DNA from: Arthrobacter sp. Leaf234
Lineage (GTDB): Bacteria; Actinomycetota; Actinomycetes; Actinomycetales; Micrococcaceae
NCBI RefSeq assembly: GCF_001422665.1
Contig: NZ_LMLU01000005.1
Location: 597,205 to 661,204, forward strand
Direction: 5' to 3'
Length of the DNA: 64,000 nt
Shown here: piece by piece, positions 53,246 to 64,000 of the stretch
Layout of the letters: every line of letters begins with the position of its first letter
Position numbering within the stretch: the first letter of the stretch is position 1
Notes under the pieces: generated by a model
Told to the model about the DNA's origin: nothing
The model's input: only the letters and a program-made list of their open reading frames with translations
The model's database searches: none
Translations under genes and position numbers: made by a program

Positions 53246-54718
53246 ATGGGCAAGACACTGGCAGAGAAGGTCTGGGACGCGCACGTGGTCCGCAAGGGTG
53301 ACGTGGTCGGCGCCGAGGCCCAGCCCGACCTCCTCTACATCGACCTGCACCTCGTGCACGAGGTGACCTCCCCGCAGGCCTTCGAGGGTCTCCGCCTCGC
53401 CGGGCGACCGCTGCGACGTCCAGACCTGACGATCGCCACCGAGGACCACAACACGCCGACGATCGACATCGACAAGCCGATCGCCGATCTCACGAGCCGC
53501 ACCCAGATCGACACCCTGCGGGCCAACTGCCGCGAGTTCGGCGTCCGCCTGCACTCGCTGGGCGACGCCGAGCAGGGCATCGTCCATGTGGTGGGTCCGC
53601 AGCTCGGCCTGACCCAGCCGGGCCTCACCGTCGTCTGCGGTGATTCGCACACCTCCACGCACGGGGCCTTCGGTGCCCTCGCCATGGGTATCGGCACCTC
53701 GGAGGTGGAGCACGTCATGGCCACCCAGACGCTGTCCCTGAAGCCGTTCCGGACGATGGGCATCACGGTCGAGGGGACGCTGAAGCCGGGTGTCACCTCG
53801 AAGGACATCATTCTCGCGGTCATCGCGAAGATCGGCACGGGCGGCGGCCAGGGCTACGTGCTCGAGTACCGCGGCTCCGCCATCCGGTCGCTGTCCATGG
53901 AAGCGCGCATGACCATCTGCAACATGTCCATCGAGGCGGGAGCCCGTGCCGGGATGGTGGCGCCGGACGAAACCACCTTCGACTACCTGAAGGGGCGGCC
54001 GCACGCACCGCAGGGCGCGGACTGGGACGCCGCCGTCGCCGACTGGCGAGAACTGCGCACGGACGACGACGCCGTCTTCGACGCCGAGGTGTTCCTCGAC
54101 GCGAACGATCTCGAGCCCTTCGTCACGTGGGGCACCAACCCGGGTCAGGGCGTCTCGCTCTCGCAGTCCGTCCCGGCACCGGAGGACTTCGCCGACGAGA
54201 ACGACAGGGCCGCCTGCAGCAGGGCCCTGGAGTACATGGCCCTGGAGCCCGGAACGGCCATGAAGGACATCCGCGTGGACACCGTCTTCCTCGGCTCCTG
54301 CACCAACAGCCGGATCGAGGATCTCCGGATCGCTGCTGACATCATCCGGGGACGCGAGAAGGATCCTGCGATCCGGATGATGGTGGTGCCGGGTTCGGCC
54401 CGCGTCCGCCTGCAGGCGGAGGCCGAGGGGCTGGACCGCGTCTTCAAGGACTTCGGCGCAGAATGGCGCTTCGCCGGGTGCTCGATGTGCCTGGGGATGA
54501 ACCCCGACCAGCTCGCCTCGGGGGAGCGTTGCGCCTCGACCTCGAACCGCAACTTCGAAGGACGCCAGGGCAAGGGTGGGCGCACGCACCTCGTTTCGCC
54601 CGTCGTCGCCGCTGCGACGGCCGTCCGAGGCACCCTGAGTTCGCCGTCGGACCTCGGCCCGCTACCCGGCGGCACCGGTGTCCACGTCACGACCCCGTCC
54701 TCCGTCCCTGCTGCCTAG
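53246..54718 (+). CDS. leuC: 3-isopropylmalate dehydratase large subunit
   Basis: The 490-residue aconitase-family subunit binds the 4Fe-4S cluster through cysteines in [11 protein letters not shown] (near 352) and [12 protein letters not shown] (near 412 and 415). With LeuD it isomerises 2-isopropylmalate to 3-isopropylmalate. Start motifs [13 protein letters not shown] and [20 protein letters not shown] are typical. The ATG is preferred to an in-frame GTG five codons upstream because the family begins [10 protein letters not shown] and GAGGAC is nine bases before it; the GTG also has a usable ribosome site. Regulated from the shared ltbR-leuC region. Confidence 0.95.
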   Translation: MGKTLAEKVWDAHVVRKGDVVGAEAQPDLLYIDLHLVHEVTSPQAFEGLRLAGRPLRRPDLTIATEDHNTPTIDIDKPIADLTSRTQIDTLRANCREFGVRLHSLGDAEQGIVHVVGPQLGLTQPGLTVVCGDSHTSTHGAFGALAMGIGTSEVEHVMATQTLSLKPFRTMGITVEGTLKPGVTSKDIILAVIAKIGTGGGQGYVLEYRGSAIRSLSMEARMTICNMSIEAGARAGMVAPDETTFDYLKGRPHAPQGADWDAAVADWRELRTDDDAVFDAEVFLDANDLEPFVTWGTNPGQGVSLSQSVPAPEDFADENDRAACSRALEYMALEPGTAMKDIRVDTVFLGSCTNSRIEDLRIAADIIRGREKDPAIRMMVVPGSARVRLQAEAEGLDRVFKDFGAEWRFAGCSMCLGMNPDQLASGERCASTSNRNFEGRQGKGGRTHLVSPVVAAATAVRGTLSSPSDLGPLPGGTGVHVTTPSSVPAA

Positions 54719-54728
54719 GAGCCGTTCC

Positions 54729-55328
54729 ATGGAGAAGATCACCACGCACACCGGGATCGGCGTGCCGCTGCGCCAGAGCAACATCGACACCGACCAGATC
54801 ATCCCCGCGGTCTACCTCAAGCGGATCACCCGCACCGGATTCGAGGATGCGCTCTTCGCCGAGTGGCGCAAGGACAGGGAGTTCATCCTGAACCGCGAGC
54901 CGTACACGCGCGGCTCGGTGCTCGTCGCCGGCCCGGACTTCGGCACCGGGTCCTCCCGCGAGCACGCCGTCTGGGCGCTGAAGGACTACGGGTTCCGTGC
55001 CGTGCTCTCCTCCCGGTTCGCGGACATCTTCCGGGGCAACTCGGGCAAGCAGGGGCTCGTCGCGGCGCAGGTTGCCCAGGACGACATCGAACTCATCTGG
55101 AAGGTGCTGGAGAACGAACCGGGCACCACGGTGACCGTGGACCTCCAGGCCCGCACCGTCCAGTGCGGCGCGGTCAGCGCACCCTTCCAGCTCGACGACT
55201 ACACGCGCTGGCGGCTCCTCGAGGGCCTCGACGACATCGGGCTCACCCTGCGGCAGGAGGAACACATCACGTCCTTCGAGGCCCGGCGCCCCGCCCACAA
55301 GCCCCTGACGCTGCCCGCGCGCTCCTGA
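54729..55328 (+). CDS. leuD: 3-isopropylmalate dehydratase small subunit
   Basis: The 199-residue subunit supplies the swivelling domain of isopropylmalate isomerase. It shows [35 protein letters not shown] and [16 protein letters not shown], all conserved substrate or interface segments. AGGAG lies before the ATG, 10 bases after leuC ends. A frame-specific length of about 200 residues is normal. Confidence 0.96.
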   Translation: MEKITTHTGIGVPLRQSNIDTDQIIPAVYLKRITRTGFEDALFAEWRKDREFILNREPYTRGSVLVAGPDFGTGSSREHAVWALKDYGFRAVLSSRFADIFRGNSGKQGLVAAQVAQDDIELIWKVLENEPGTTVTVDLQARTVQCGAVSAPFQLDDYTRWRLLEGLDDIGLTLRQEEHITSFEARRPAHKPLTLPARS

Positions 55329-55565
55329 GCGGCGCGTCCCGCCCGGCGGCAGCGGCTGCGGCGTGGGTCGCTGCGCCGGCTCGGACTGTCGGCCCGGGGT
55401 GTCGGGCACGTCACGGGTCGCCGACCGGCGGACAGGAATGACGACGCACCCTCACCGGTTGCTCTCACCGAACAGGGAGTGCACCAAGTACCCTTGTATT
55501 TCTGTCTGCTCCGTGGTGCTCCTATGCTTGTAACGGGCATTTTCGAGTCCGCGGGGGTTCAACGT

Positions 55566-55592
55566 ATGAAGAAACTAGGTATCCATGGGTAG
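55566..55592 (+). CDS. possible 8-residue upstream ORF overlapping the murA start
   Basis: ATG at 55566 encodes MKKLGIHG and stops at a TAG (55590-55592) that overlaps the first codons of murA (ATG at 55585). GGGGG lies eight bases before it. Translation of this mini-frame would deliver ribosomes to the murA start, which itself has only a weak AGGT. Whether it is translated is unknown. Confidence 0.35.
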   Translation: MKKLGIHG

Positions 55593-56934
55593 CGTTCTGA
55601 CCATTCGCGGCGGCATTCCGTTGAGGGGCAAGGTATCCGTTCGCGGTGCGAAGAACCTCGTCCCGAAGGCCATGGTCGCCTCTCTCCTCGGCAACACGCC
55701 GTCGGTCCTTCGGAACGTGCCGGAGATCAAGGACGTCGACGTCGTCACCAGCCTCCTGCAGCTGCACGGTGTGAAGGTGACCAAGGATCCCGTGACCGGG
55801 GACCTCACCATGGACCCCAGCGACGCGAAGATGGCCCGCTCCAAGGACATCGACGCCCACGCCGGTGACTCGCGCATCCCCATCCTCTTCTGCGGTCCAC
55901 TGATGCACAGCATCGGTGAGGCGTTCATCCCCGATCTCGGCGGCTGCAAGATCGGTGACCGCCCCATCGACTACCACCTCGAGGTGCTCCGCAACTTCGG
56001 CGCCGTCGTCGACAAGCGTCCCGGTGGCATCTCCATCTCCGCTCCCAAGGGCCTCCACGGCGCGAAGCTGACGCTCCCGTACCCCAGCGTCGGCGCGACG
56101 GAGCAGGTGCTCCTCACCGCGATCCGCGCCGACGGCATCACCGAGCTCTCCGGTGCCGCCGTCGAGCCCGAGATCATGGACCTCATCGCCGTCCTGCAGA
56201 AGATGGGCGCGATCATCACGGTGCAGACGGACCGCGTGATCCGCATCGAAGGCGTCAAGGAGCTCACCGGCTACAACCACAAGGCCATCTCGGACCGCAA
56301 CGAGACCGCGTCCTGGGCGTCCGCCGCCCTCGTGACGCAGGGCGACATCTATGTCGAGGGCGCCCGTCAGCTTGACCTCACGGCCTTCCTCAACACCTAC
56401 CGGAAGATCGGCGGCGCGTTCGACGTCGACGACGACGGCATCCGCTTCTACCACCCGGGCGGTCCGCTCTCGCCGCTGGTCCTCGAGACCGATGTGCACC
56501 CCGGCTTCATGACCGACTGGCAGCAGCCCCTCGTCGTCGCGCTGACCCAGGCGGCGGGAGTGTCGATCGTGCACGAGACCGTGTACGAGAACCGCTTCGG
56601 CTTCACGGAGGCCCTCATCCGGATGGGCGCGAACATCCAGGTGCACCGCGAATGCCTCGGCAGCGTGCCGTGCCGGTTCGGGCAGCGCAACTTCCTCCAC
56701 TCCGCCGTCATCTCCGGACCCACCCAGCTCCGCGGGGCCGACATCGACATCCCCGACCTGCGGGGCGGCTTCAGCCACCTCATCGCCGCGCTCGCGGCCG
56801 ACGGCGTCTCCCGGGTCACCGGGATCGAGCTGATCAACCGCGGGTACGAGCGCTTCCAGGACAAGCTCGAGGGCCTCGGCGCCGACTTCGACATCACGGA
56901 GGATGCCCCGGCTGACGCCGTGGCAGTCTCCTAG
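55585..56934 (+). CDS. murA: UDP-N-acetylglucosamine 1-carboxyvinyltransferase
   Basis: The 449-residue enzyme adds enolpyruvate to UDP-GlcNAc, the first committed step of peptidoglycan synthesis. Active-site residues known from E. coli are retained: Lys/Asn in RGAKNLVPK, the fosfomycin-reactive Cys in LGGCKIGDRPID (Cys121), Asp in MTDWQQ, Arg in YENRFGF, DLRGG and INRGYERFQDKL. The segment SDRNETASWASAAL differs from the usual PDRIETGTF, a variant within this branch. A TAG is in frame three codons before the ATG, so the start is fixed. Confidence 0.93.
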   Translation: MGSVLTIRGGIPLRGKVSVRGAKNLVPKAMVASLLGNTPSVLRNVPEIKDVDVVTSLLQLHGVKVTKDPVTGDLTMDPSDAKMARSKDIDAHAGDSRIPILFCGPLMHSIGEAFIPDLGGCKIGDRPIDYHLEVLRNFGAVVDKRPGGISISAPKGLHGAKLTLPYPSVGATEQVLLTAIRADGITELSGAAVEPEIMDLIAVLQKMGAIITVQTDRVIRIEGVKELTGYNHKAISDRNETASWASAALVTQGDIYVEGARQLDLTAFLNTYRKIGGAFDVDDDGIRFYHPGGPLSPLVLETDVHPGFMTDWQQPLVVALTQAAGVSIVHETVYENRFGFTEALIRMGANIQVHRECLGSVPCRFGQRNFLHSAVISGPTQLRGADIDIPDLRGGFSHLIAALAADGVSRVTGIELINRGYERFQDKLEGLGADFDITEDAPADAVAVS

Positions 56935-56947
56935 GCGGTTCGGGCAC

Positions 56948-57742
56948 ATGGGGGAACCACGGGGTTCGCGCGCCATGTTCACCTTCCTCGCCTCCTGGGT
57001 GAGGCCGGTCATGAACGCCATGATGGCCAAGGAGTGGCGGGGCCAGGAGCGGCTCCCCCGGGGGACCGGCATGATCGTCTGCCCGAACCACGTGACCGAG
57101 ATCGATCCGATCGTGGTGGGCCACTTCCTGTACAACCAGGGTGTCATGCCGCACTTCATGGCGAAGGCGTCGCTCTTCTCCGTGCCCGTGATCGGGTCCA
57201 TCCTGCGCGTCATCCGCCAGGTGCCGGTGGAGCGCAGCTCCGCCGGGGCCAACCGATCGCTGGAGGCCGCGCGCGAGGTGCTCGCGGACAACGGCGGCAT
57301 CATCATCTACCCCGAGGGCACGCTGACCCGGGACCCCGACCTGTGGCCGATGAAGGGGCGGACGGGTGCGGCGCGGCTCGCCCTGCAGACCGGGGCGCCC
57401 GTCGTGCCGATCGCCCAGTGGGGGGCCCACGAGGTCTTCCCCCGCTACGCCAGGCGCTTCCACCTGGTCCCACGCAAGCGTGCCCGCGTCCTGGTCGGTG
57501 AACCCGTGGACCTCAGCGAGTTCCGAGGTGCCCCGCTGACCCGCACCACCCTCGACGCCGCGACGGAGCGCATCCTCGATGCGATCACGGAGCTGCTCGC
57601 CGAGCTGCGCGGTGAATTGGCGCCCACGGAGCGCTGGGATCCGGCCGCGAAGCAGCAGACGTCGACCGGCCGTGATATCGGTGCGACGGGCGGGAACGCC
57701 GGGGATCCGCCGTCCGCCGAAGAGTCGGGAGCTGCATCGTGA
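56948..57742 (+). CDS. plsC: 1-acylglycerol-3-phosphate acyltransferase (PlsC family)
   Basis: The 264-residue protein has the acyltransferase block I NHVTEIDP (HX4D), the middle motif RQVPVERSS and block III YPEGTLTRD, followed by TGAPVVPIA. It would acylate lysophosphatidic acid at the membrane during phospholipid synthesis. The C-terminal 50 residues are a polar tail. Neither this ATG nor a second one at 56975 has a strong ribosome site; the first is used. It sits between murA and gpsA with a four-base overlap to gpsA, linking wall and lipid precursor synthesis. Confidence 0.88.
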   Translation: MGEPRGSRAMFTFLASWVRPVMNAMMAKEWRGQERLPRGTGMIVCPNHVTEIDPIVVGHFLYNQGVMPHFMAKASLFSVPVIGSILRVIRQVPVERSSAGANRSLEAAREVLADNGGIIIYPEGTLTRDPDLWPMKGRTGAARLALQTGAPVVPIAQWGAHEVFPRYARRFHLVPRKRARVLVGEPVDLSEFRGAPLTRTTLDAATERILDAITELLAELRGELAPTERWDPAAKQQTSTGRDIGATGGNAGDPPSAEESGAAS

Positions 57743-58820
57743 GCGATTCGGAGACCGGCGCGCCCGGCACTGCCCACCACGCCGTCGCGGTACGCCCCGA
57801 CGGTGCCCCCCGGAAGATCGCCGTCCTCGGCTCCGGGAGCTGGGGGACCACCTTCGCGAAGGTGCTGGCCGATGCGGCTCCGGACACCGACGTCGTGCTG
57901 TGGTCCAGACGCCCGGAGGTGGCGGAGGAGATCTCCGTGCACCACCGCAACTCGCGGTACCTCGGGGACACCCGGCTCCCGGGCAACGTCTCCGCCTCGG
58001 CGGAGATCGACGCCGTCCTCGTGGACAGCGACCTTGTGGTCCTCGCCGTCCCCGCGCAGACGCTGCGCGCCCAGCTGCCCGCCTGGCGGCCCCTCATCCC
58101 GTCCCACGCCGTCGTCGTATCCCTCATGAAGGGCCTCGAGGTCGGTACGGACGCGCGCATGAGCGAGGTGATCGCCGAGGAGCTCGCGCTGCCGGCCGAA
58201 CGGATCGCCGTGCTGTCCGGGCCGAACCTGGCCATGGAGATCGCCCGGGAGGAGCCGACGGCGTCGGTCGTCGCGTGCCCCGACCACGACACGGCGACCT
58301 GGATCGCCGCCGCGTGCACGGCCTCCTACTTCCGCCCGTACACCTCAACGGACGTGATCGGGGTGGAGATCGGCGGCATCGTCAAGAACGTGATCGCGCT
58401 GGCGGTCGGCATCTGCGAGGGCCGCCGCATGGGTGACAACACCAAGGCCTCCGTCATCACGCGCGGCCTCGCCGAGACCACGCGCCTCGCCGTCGCCCTG
58501 GGCGGGCGCCCCGAGACCATGGCCGGACTGGCGGGCATGGGCGACCTCATCGCCACGTGCTCCTCCGCCCTCTCGCGCAACCACACCGCCGGGCACCTGC
58601 TCGGCCAGGGCCTGACCCTCGACCAGGTGACGGTGCGCATGAACCAGACCGCGGAGGGCATCAAGTCGGCGCATGCCGTCCTCGACTCCGCGACGAAGCT
58701 CGGTGTCGACATGCCCATCACGGCGAGCGTGGTGGCCGTGCTGCAGGGACGCCTCTCCGTCAACGACCTCGGGCCGCGGCTGCTGGCCCGCAACCTCAAG
58801 CCGGAAGGCGATCACGCACC

Positions 58821-58824
<4 letters not shown>
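57739..58824 (+). CDS. gpsA: NAD(P)-dependent glycerol-3-phosphate dehydrogenase
   Basis: The 361-residue enzyme makes sn-glycerol 3-phosphate from dihydroxyacetone phosphate for phospholipids. The cofactor loop is AVLGSGSWGTTFAKVLAD (near 33), SGPNLAMEIA follows, and the catalytic lysine lies in GIVKNVIALAVGICEG. NTKASVITRGLAE and AGMGDLIATC are further family motifs. A 25-residue N-terminal extension precedes the fold. The GTG start overlaps the plsC stop, and the end overlaps the ddl start. Confidence 0.94.
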
Positions 58825-59957
<1,133 letters not shown>

Positions 59958-60002
59958 CGTCGCGGTGCACGCTGCGCCGACGTCGCGGTGAAGGGTCGGC
60001 CC

Positions 60003-61118
60003 TCAGGTGAGGACGACGACGCCCAGGAGTGACAGCCCCGCCAGCAGGGTGGTCGCCGCGGCACCCACGGCGGCGAAGCGCCCGCCGGTGCGCAGCAGTC
60101 TCCGCAGGTCGATGCCCGCCCCCAGGCCGAACATGCCCGCAGCGAGCAGGATGGTCGTGACGGTCCGGCCGATGTCCAGGGCGGGCTGCGGGAGGACCCC
60201 GAGCGATCGCAGGACCACCATCGCGAGGAAACCGACGACGAAGAGCGGAACCACGGGTGTGGAGCGACGGGCCGCGCCCGTGTCCGAGGAACCCGCCACC
60301 ATCCTCCCGCCGGTCGTCGGACCGGGCGTCGAGGCGTTCGGCCACACGGTACCGGCCTCGGTCGTCGCGGCGTGCAGGCCTGCGGAGGAGCGACGTCGCT
60401 CACCGATGCTGGCGATGGCGGCCACCGGCGCGAGCATGAGGACGCGACCGAGCTTCACCACCGTGGCCGACGCCAGCGCCACGGTGCCCGCCGTGCTCGC
60501 CACCGCGACGACCTGCGCGACCTCGTGGACGGCCAGCCCGGACCAGACCCCGAAGCGGGTCGCATCGAGGCCGATCGCGGCGTTCGCCAGGGGCAGGACG
60601 ATGATCATGAGGGAGCCGTAGAGGGTCACCATCGCGACGGCGGAGGCCACCTCGTCGTCGTCCGCCTCGACGATGCCCTGCATCCCGGCGACGGCCGACG
60701 CTCCGCAGATCGAGAAGCCGGCCGCCATGAGCAGGGATCCGGAGCGGCTCAGTCCGAAGCGCCGCCCCAGCCAGAGGGTTCCGTAGAAGCTGAGGACGAC
60801 GCACGCGACGATCAGCAGGATGACCTGCGGCCCGAGCGCGAGGATGTCGGGCAGAGCCAGCTGGAGTCCGAGCAGCACCACGCCCGCGCGCAGGAGCCGC
60901 TTGGTCCCTCCGCCGATCCCCGGGCGCAGGGAGGCCGTGTACAGCCCGGAGTTCCCGAGGAGGATCCCGAGGAGCAGCGCGATGACGAGGGCCCCGAGGA
61001 GCGTCTGGAGGGATGCTAGGAACAGCGTGATGGCAACGCCGCCCGCCATGACGAGGAGACCCGGGACCCACGCCCGACGCCGTGGATCCCGGGGTGGGGT
61101 GCTGCTGGCATCTCCCAC
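60003..61118 (-). CDS. YeiH-family (UPF0324) membrane protein
   Basis: The 371-residue protein has about ten membrane helices and the YeiH signature segments AAGFSICGASAVAGMQGIVEAD and FGVWSGLAVHEVAQVVAVAS. A 60-residue polar loop (near 240-295) splits the helices. YeiH-like proteins have been proposed as sulfonate or anion exporters, but the function is unproven. GTG is the start, with GGAAGGAT nine bases before it. It lies 70 bases downstream of putA on the same strand and may share its transcript. Confidence 0.82.
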   Translation of the reverse strand: MGDASSTPPRDPRRRAWVPGLLVMAGGVAITLFLASLQTLLGALVIALLLGILLGNSGLYTASLRPGIGGGTKRLLRAGVVLLGLQLALPDILALGPQVILLIVACVVLSFYGTLWLGRRFGLSRSGSLLMAAGFSICGASAVAGMQGIVEADDDEVASAVAMVTLYGSLMIIVLPLANAAIGLDATRFGVWSGLAVHEVAQVVAVASTAGTVALASATVVKLGRVLMLAPVAAIASIGERRRSSAGLHAATTEAGTVWPNASTPGPTTGGRMVAGSSDTGAARRSTPVVPLFVVGFLAMVVLRSLGVLPQPALDIGRTVTTILLAAGMFGLGAGIDLRRLLRTGGRFAAVGAAATTLLAGLSLLGVVVLT

Positions 61119-61188
61119 GGGGCAGATCCTTCCGGCCGCCCTGGACGGGCTCGAGTAGTGTCGGACCGATTCTGCCAGAGGCGGTGGG

Positions 61189-64000
61189 CTACACCGACCG
61201 CTCCCGGTGGGACGGGATGATTCCCTCCGTCAGCGCGTTCGGCGTACCGAAGCGGTGAGCGGTGATGCTGATCGCCTGTTCCTGCAGGAACGGCAGGAGT
61301 TCCACGCGCCCCGACTCCGTCACCGGCTGTGCGTAGACCGCGAGGTCCGGGCGTCCGCCCGTCGCGGCGGCGAGCTCGGACGCGCCGGCTCCGATGAGTC
61401 GGACGCGGCGTGCCGCCGAGGTCGACGTAGTGGCGAGCCAGGCCGCATCGTCCTCCGTCGTGAGGCTCTCGGCCTGCGCGGCGACGACGGGGCCGAGCGC
61501 CGCAGGCAGCTCGACGGCGCTCGAGACGGAGACCGGGGCGCCGGCGGCGCGGGCGGCCAGCAGCACGCGGACGAGATCGGAGACCGGCGCACCTTCCGCG
61601 AGCCGGACGGTGACCGGGTGGGCGACGTACCTGAAGAGGTTGCGCTCGGCCGAGAGCGCGGAGACGTCCCGCACGGCACCGAACTCGCCGGTCCACGCCT
61701 CGGCGTCCGACGCCGCCGAGCGCGCCAGCCGGGCGAGGTCCGCCTCCGGCAGTCCCGCGGACCGGGCCGCCGTGAGCAGGGGAGCGGCGCCGGCCAGCGG
61801 CGCGGCGTCGGCGGTGGACTCCCTGGCCGACCAGGAGCCGAGACCCGCGAGGTAGTTGGGGCCTCCGGCCTTCGTCCCTGCGCCGACCGCCGACTTCTTC
61901 CACCCGCCGAACGGCTGTCGCTGCACGATCGCGCCGGTGATCCCGCGGTTGACGTACAGGTTCCCGGCCTGGACATCGGCCAGCCAGATGGCGATCTCCT
62001 TGCTGTCGAGGGAGTGGATGCCCGAGGTGAGGCCGTAGTCGATGTCGTTCTGCAGCGCGATGGCCTCCTCGAGGGTGGCGGCCGTCATGATGCCGAGGAT
62101 CGGCCCGAAGTACTCCGTGAGGTGGTAGGTGGACCCGCGCTTCACGCCGTCACGGACGCCGGGGCTCCAGAGCCGACCGCCGGCATCGAGCTTCTGCGGT
62201 TCGATCAGCCAGGACTCACCCTCGCCGAGGGTCGTCAGCCCGTCGAGGAGCTTGCCCGCGGCCGGTTCGATGACGGGCCCCATCTGCGTGGTGGGGTCCT
62301 CGGGGTAGCCCACGGTGAGGGAGGCGACGGCGTCCAGCAGCTGATTGCGGAAGCGGTGCGATGTGGCGGCGCTTCCCACGAGGATCACGAGCGACGCCGC
62401 CGAGCACTTCTGCCCTGCGTGCCCGAAGGCCGACTGCGCCACGTCCTTCGCCGCGAGGTCGAGGTCGGCACTCGGCGTCACGATCACCGCGTTCTTGCCC
62501 GACGTCTCGGCGAGTAGCGGCAGGTCCGTCCGGAAGGAGCGGAAGAGTTCCGCGGTCTCGTATCCACCGGTGAGGATCACCCGGTCCACGCGCGGGTCGG
62601 CGATGAGCCGGCGGCCGAGCTCGTTCTCCTCGAGCTGCACGAGGCGCAGGACCTCGCGCGGCACACCGGCCGCCCAGAGGGCGTCCACCATGACCGAACC
62701 GGAGCGGCGGGCCTGGGAGGCGGGCTTGATGATGACCGCCGAGCCGGCGGCGAGGGCGGCGAGGGTGGAGCCGGCCGGGATCGCGACGGGGAAGTTCCAC
62801 GGCGGGGTGACGACGGTGAGCCGTACCGGGGAGAAGGCGGCACCGTCGACGTCGTCGAGGTCGCGGGCACGCTCCGCGTAGTAGTGGGCGAAGTCGACGG
62901 CCTCGGAGATCTCCGGGTCGGCCTGGTCCAGCGTCTTGCCGGTCTCGGCGGCCATGACCTCCATGAGCTCGGCACGCCGGGCCTCGAGGGCGTCGCCGGC
63001 CCGGTGCAGGATCACGGCCCGCTCGGCACCGGTCAGGGAGCCCCATTCACCCGACGCCGCGACGGCACCGGCGACGGCGTCCTCGAGGTCCTCGGCGCGG
63101 GTGAGCGTCGTCGCTGCCACGAGGTCGTTCCCGAGCTGCGAGGTGGGGACGCGATCCAGGATGGCCCGGCCCCAGGCGCGGTTTGCGGGGAGCGAGGGAT
63201 CGGTGTCCGGGGTGTTCACGAAGCCGGTGCCCGGGTGGGCAGGCTCGGGACGGGTGCGATCCTGCCGGCGGTTCGGCGCCGGAACGGTGTCGTCGAGATC
63301 GCCCAGCGAGGCGAGGAACCGGTTCTTCTCGCGCTCGAACAGGGCCTCGTTCTCGGTGAGCTCGAAGACGGCGGACATGAAGTTGTCCTGGCTCGCGCCC
63401 TCCTCCAGACGGCGGATCAGGTAGGCGATGGCGACGTCGAACTCGCTCGGGTGCACCACGGGTGTGTAGAGCAGGAGGGAGCCCACATCGCGCTTGACCG
63501 CCTCGGCCTGCCCCTGGGCCATGCCGAGGAGCATCTCGAACTCGATCCCGTGCCGCACGCCCCGGTCGCCGGCGAGGAGCCAGGCGAAGGCGAGGTCGAA
63601 GAGGTTGTGGCCGGCCACGCCGATCCGGACGTTCTCCACCCGGCCGGGCTGCAGTGCGTAGTTGAGGACGCGCTTGTAGTGGGTGTCGGACTGCTGCTTG
63701 GAGCCCCAGGTGGCGAGCGGCCAGTCGTGCAGCGAGGCTTCCACGGTCTCCATGGGCAGGTTCGCGCCCTTGACGACGCGCACCTTGATGCCCGCTCCAC
63801 CGCGCGCCCGCCGGGCGGCGGACCACTCCTGGAGGCGGATCATCGCTGCGAGCGAATCCGGCAGGTAGGCCTGCAGCACGATCCCGGCTTCCAGGTCGAG
63901 GAACTCGGGACGGTCCAGGATCTTGGTGAAGACCGCGATCGTCAGGTCGAGGTCTTTGTACTCCTCCATGTCGAGGTTGATGAACTTCCTCGACCCGGAC
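61189..64000 (-). CDS. putA: bifunctional proline dehydrogenase / 1-pyrroline-5-carboxylate dehydrogenase, 5' end outside window
   Basis: The frame is open to the right edge (residues SGSRKFINLDMEEY at the border), so about 936 C-terminal codons are present and the N-terminus is missing. The visible part begins in the FAD-binding proline dehydrogenase barrel (VVKGANLPME, LYTPVVHPSEFDVAIAYLIRR). It continues with a P5C dehydrogenase domain carrying VVTPPWNFPVA, the catalytic Glu in ETSGKNAVIV and Cys in GHAGQKCSAASL. A C-terminal region of about 250 residues follows. The enzyme converts proline to glutamate in two steps with channelling of the intermediate. Confidence 0.94.
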   Translation of the reverse strand, partial: SGSRKFINLDMEEYKDLDLTIAVFTKILDRPEFLDLEAGIVLQAYLPDSLAAMIRLQEWSAARRARGGAGIKVRVVKGANLPMETVEASLHDWPLATWGSKQQSDTHYKRVLNYALQPGRVENVRIGVAGHNLFDLAFAWLLAGDRGVRHGIEFEMLLGMAQGQAEAVKRDVGSLLLYTPVVHPSEFDVAIAYLIRRLEEGASQDNFMSAVFELTENEALFEREKNRFLASLGDLDDTVPAPNRRQDRTRPEPAHPGTGFVNTPDTDPSLPANRAWGRAILDRVPTSQLGNDLVAATTLTRAEDLEDAVAGAVAASGEWGSLTGAERAVILHRAGDALEARRAELMEVMAAETGKTLDQADPEISEAVDFAHYYAERARDLDDVDGAAFSPVRLTVVTPPWNFPVAIPAGSTLAALAAGSAVIIKPASQARRSGSVMVDALWAAGVPREVLRLVQLEENELGRRLIADPRVDRVILTGGYETAELFRSFRTDLPLLAETSGKNAVIVTPSADLDLAAKDVAQSAFGHAGQKCSAASLVILVGSAATSHRFRNQLLDAVASLTVGYPEDPTTQMGPVIEPAAGKLLDGLTTLGEGESWLIEPQKLDAGGRLWSPGVRDGVKRGSTYHLTEYFGPILGIMTAATLEEAIALQNDIDYGLTSGIHSLDSKEIAIWLADVQAGNLYVNRGITGAIVQRQPFGGWKKSAVGAGTKAGGPNYLAGLGSWSARESTADAAPLAGAAPLLTAARSAGLPEADLARLARSAASDAEAWTGEFGAVRDVSALSAERNLFRYVAHPVTVRLAEGAPVSDLVRVLLAARAAGAPVSVSSAVELPAALGPVVAAQAESLTTEDDAAWLATTSTSAARRVRLIGAGASELAAATGGRPDLAVYAQPVTESGRVELLPFLQEQAISITAHRFGTPNALTEGIIPSHRERSV

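Overview
The window is a contiguous piece of a very GC-rich chromosome, with GTG starts, many 4-bp ATGA/GTGA overlaps and -10-only leaderless starts. Gene content and order (ilvD, ilvBNC, serA, metG; an IclR regulator divergent from leuCD, followed by murA-plsC-gpsA-ddl; a short SigB/SigF-type sigma factor; bifunctional PutA) point to an actinobacterium of the order Micrococcales, most likely Micrococcaceae (Arthrobacter-like). The taxonomic call is inference. There are four tRNA genes, no rRNA, no CRISPR array and no recognisable transposon or prophage.

Layout. 1-3052: 5' part of a FAS1-type lipoprotein gene, tRNA-Leu, a bcp peroxiredoxin, a MarR regulator and a stress-type sigma factor. 3121-16480: a sugar cluster carrying heptose-pathway homologues (gmhA, gmhB and two complete hldE-like genes), six glycosyltransferases (three GT9, two GT4-like, one GT2), a short-chain dehydrogenase and an aldehyde dehydrogenase. 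16539-22577: mixed small genes, a CDF transporter, tRNA-Lys, a GSDH-type lipoprotein and a 2-hydroxyacid dehydrogenase. 22814-30079: ilvD, an attenuator-controlled ilvBNC operon and serA. 30139-37328: an acetamidase-like gene, metG, a cytoplasmic hybrid kinase and a NarL-type two-component pair. 37439-39693: leuB and ilvE. 39751-43350: a GGDEF/EAL protein, then a TPR protein divergent from a 46-residue secreted peptide gene. 43477-50804: FAH-family hydrolase, gltX, a HAD phosphatase, tRNA-Gln, tRNA-Glu and two dynamin-like GTPases. 50890-55328: an MBL hydrolase, a DUF1697 gene, the IclR regulator and leuCD. 55585-64000: murA, plsC, gpsA, ddl, a YeiH-like membrane protein and the 3' part of putA.

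How they work together. The window holds most of branched-chain amino acid synthesis (ilvBN, ilvC, ilvD, ilvE, leuB, leuCD; leuA is absent). Control can be read directly from the DNA: a leader peptide with four consecutive Val codons and a terminator precedes ilvB, and a palindrome between the IclR gene and leuC shares a 10-base half-site with the leuB promoter and a close match with the ilvB promoter.

The two least ordinary parts are the heptose-type sugar cluster, in an organism that should have no lipopolysaccharide and with no exporter or polymerase alongside, and the TPR protein/secreted peptide pair at 41850-43350, whose architecture resembles a peptide-signalling module. Both interpretations are inferences from layout and domain content.
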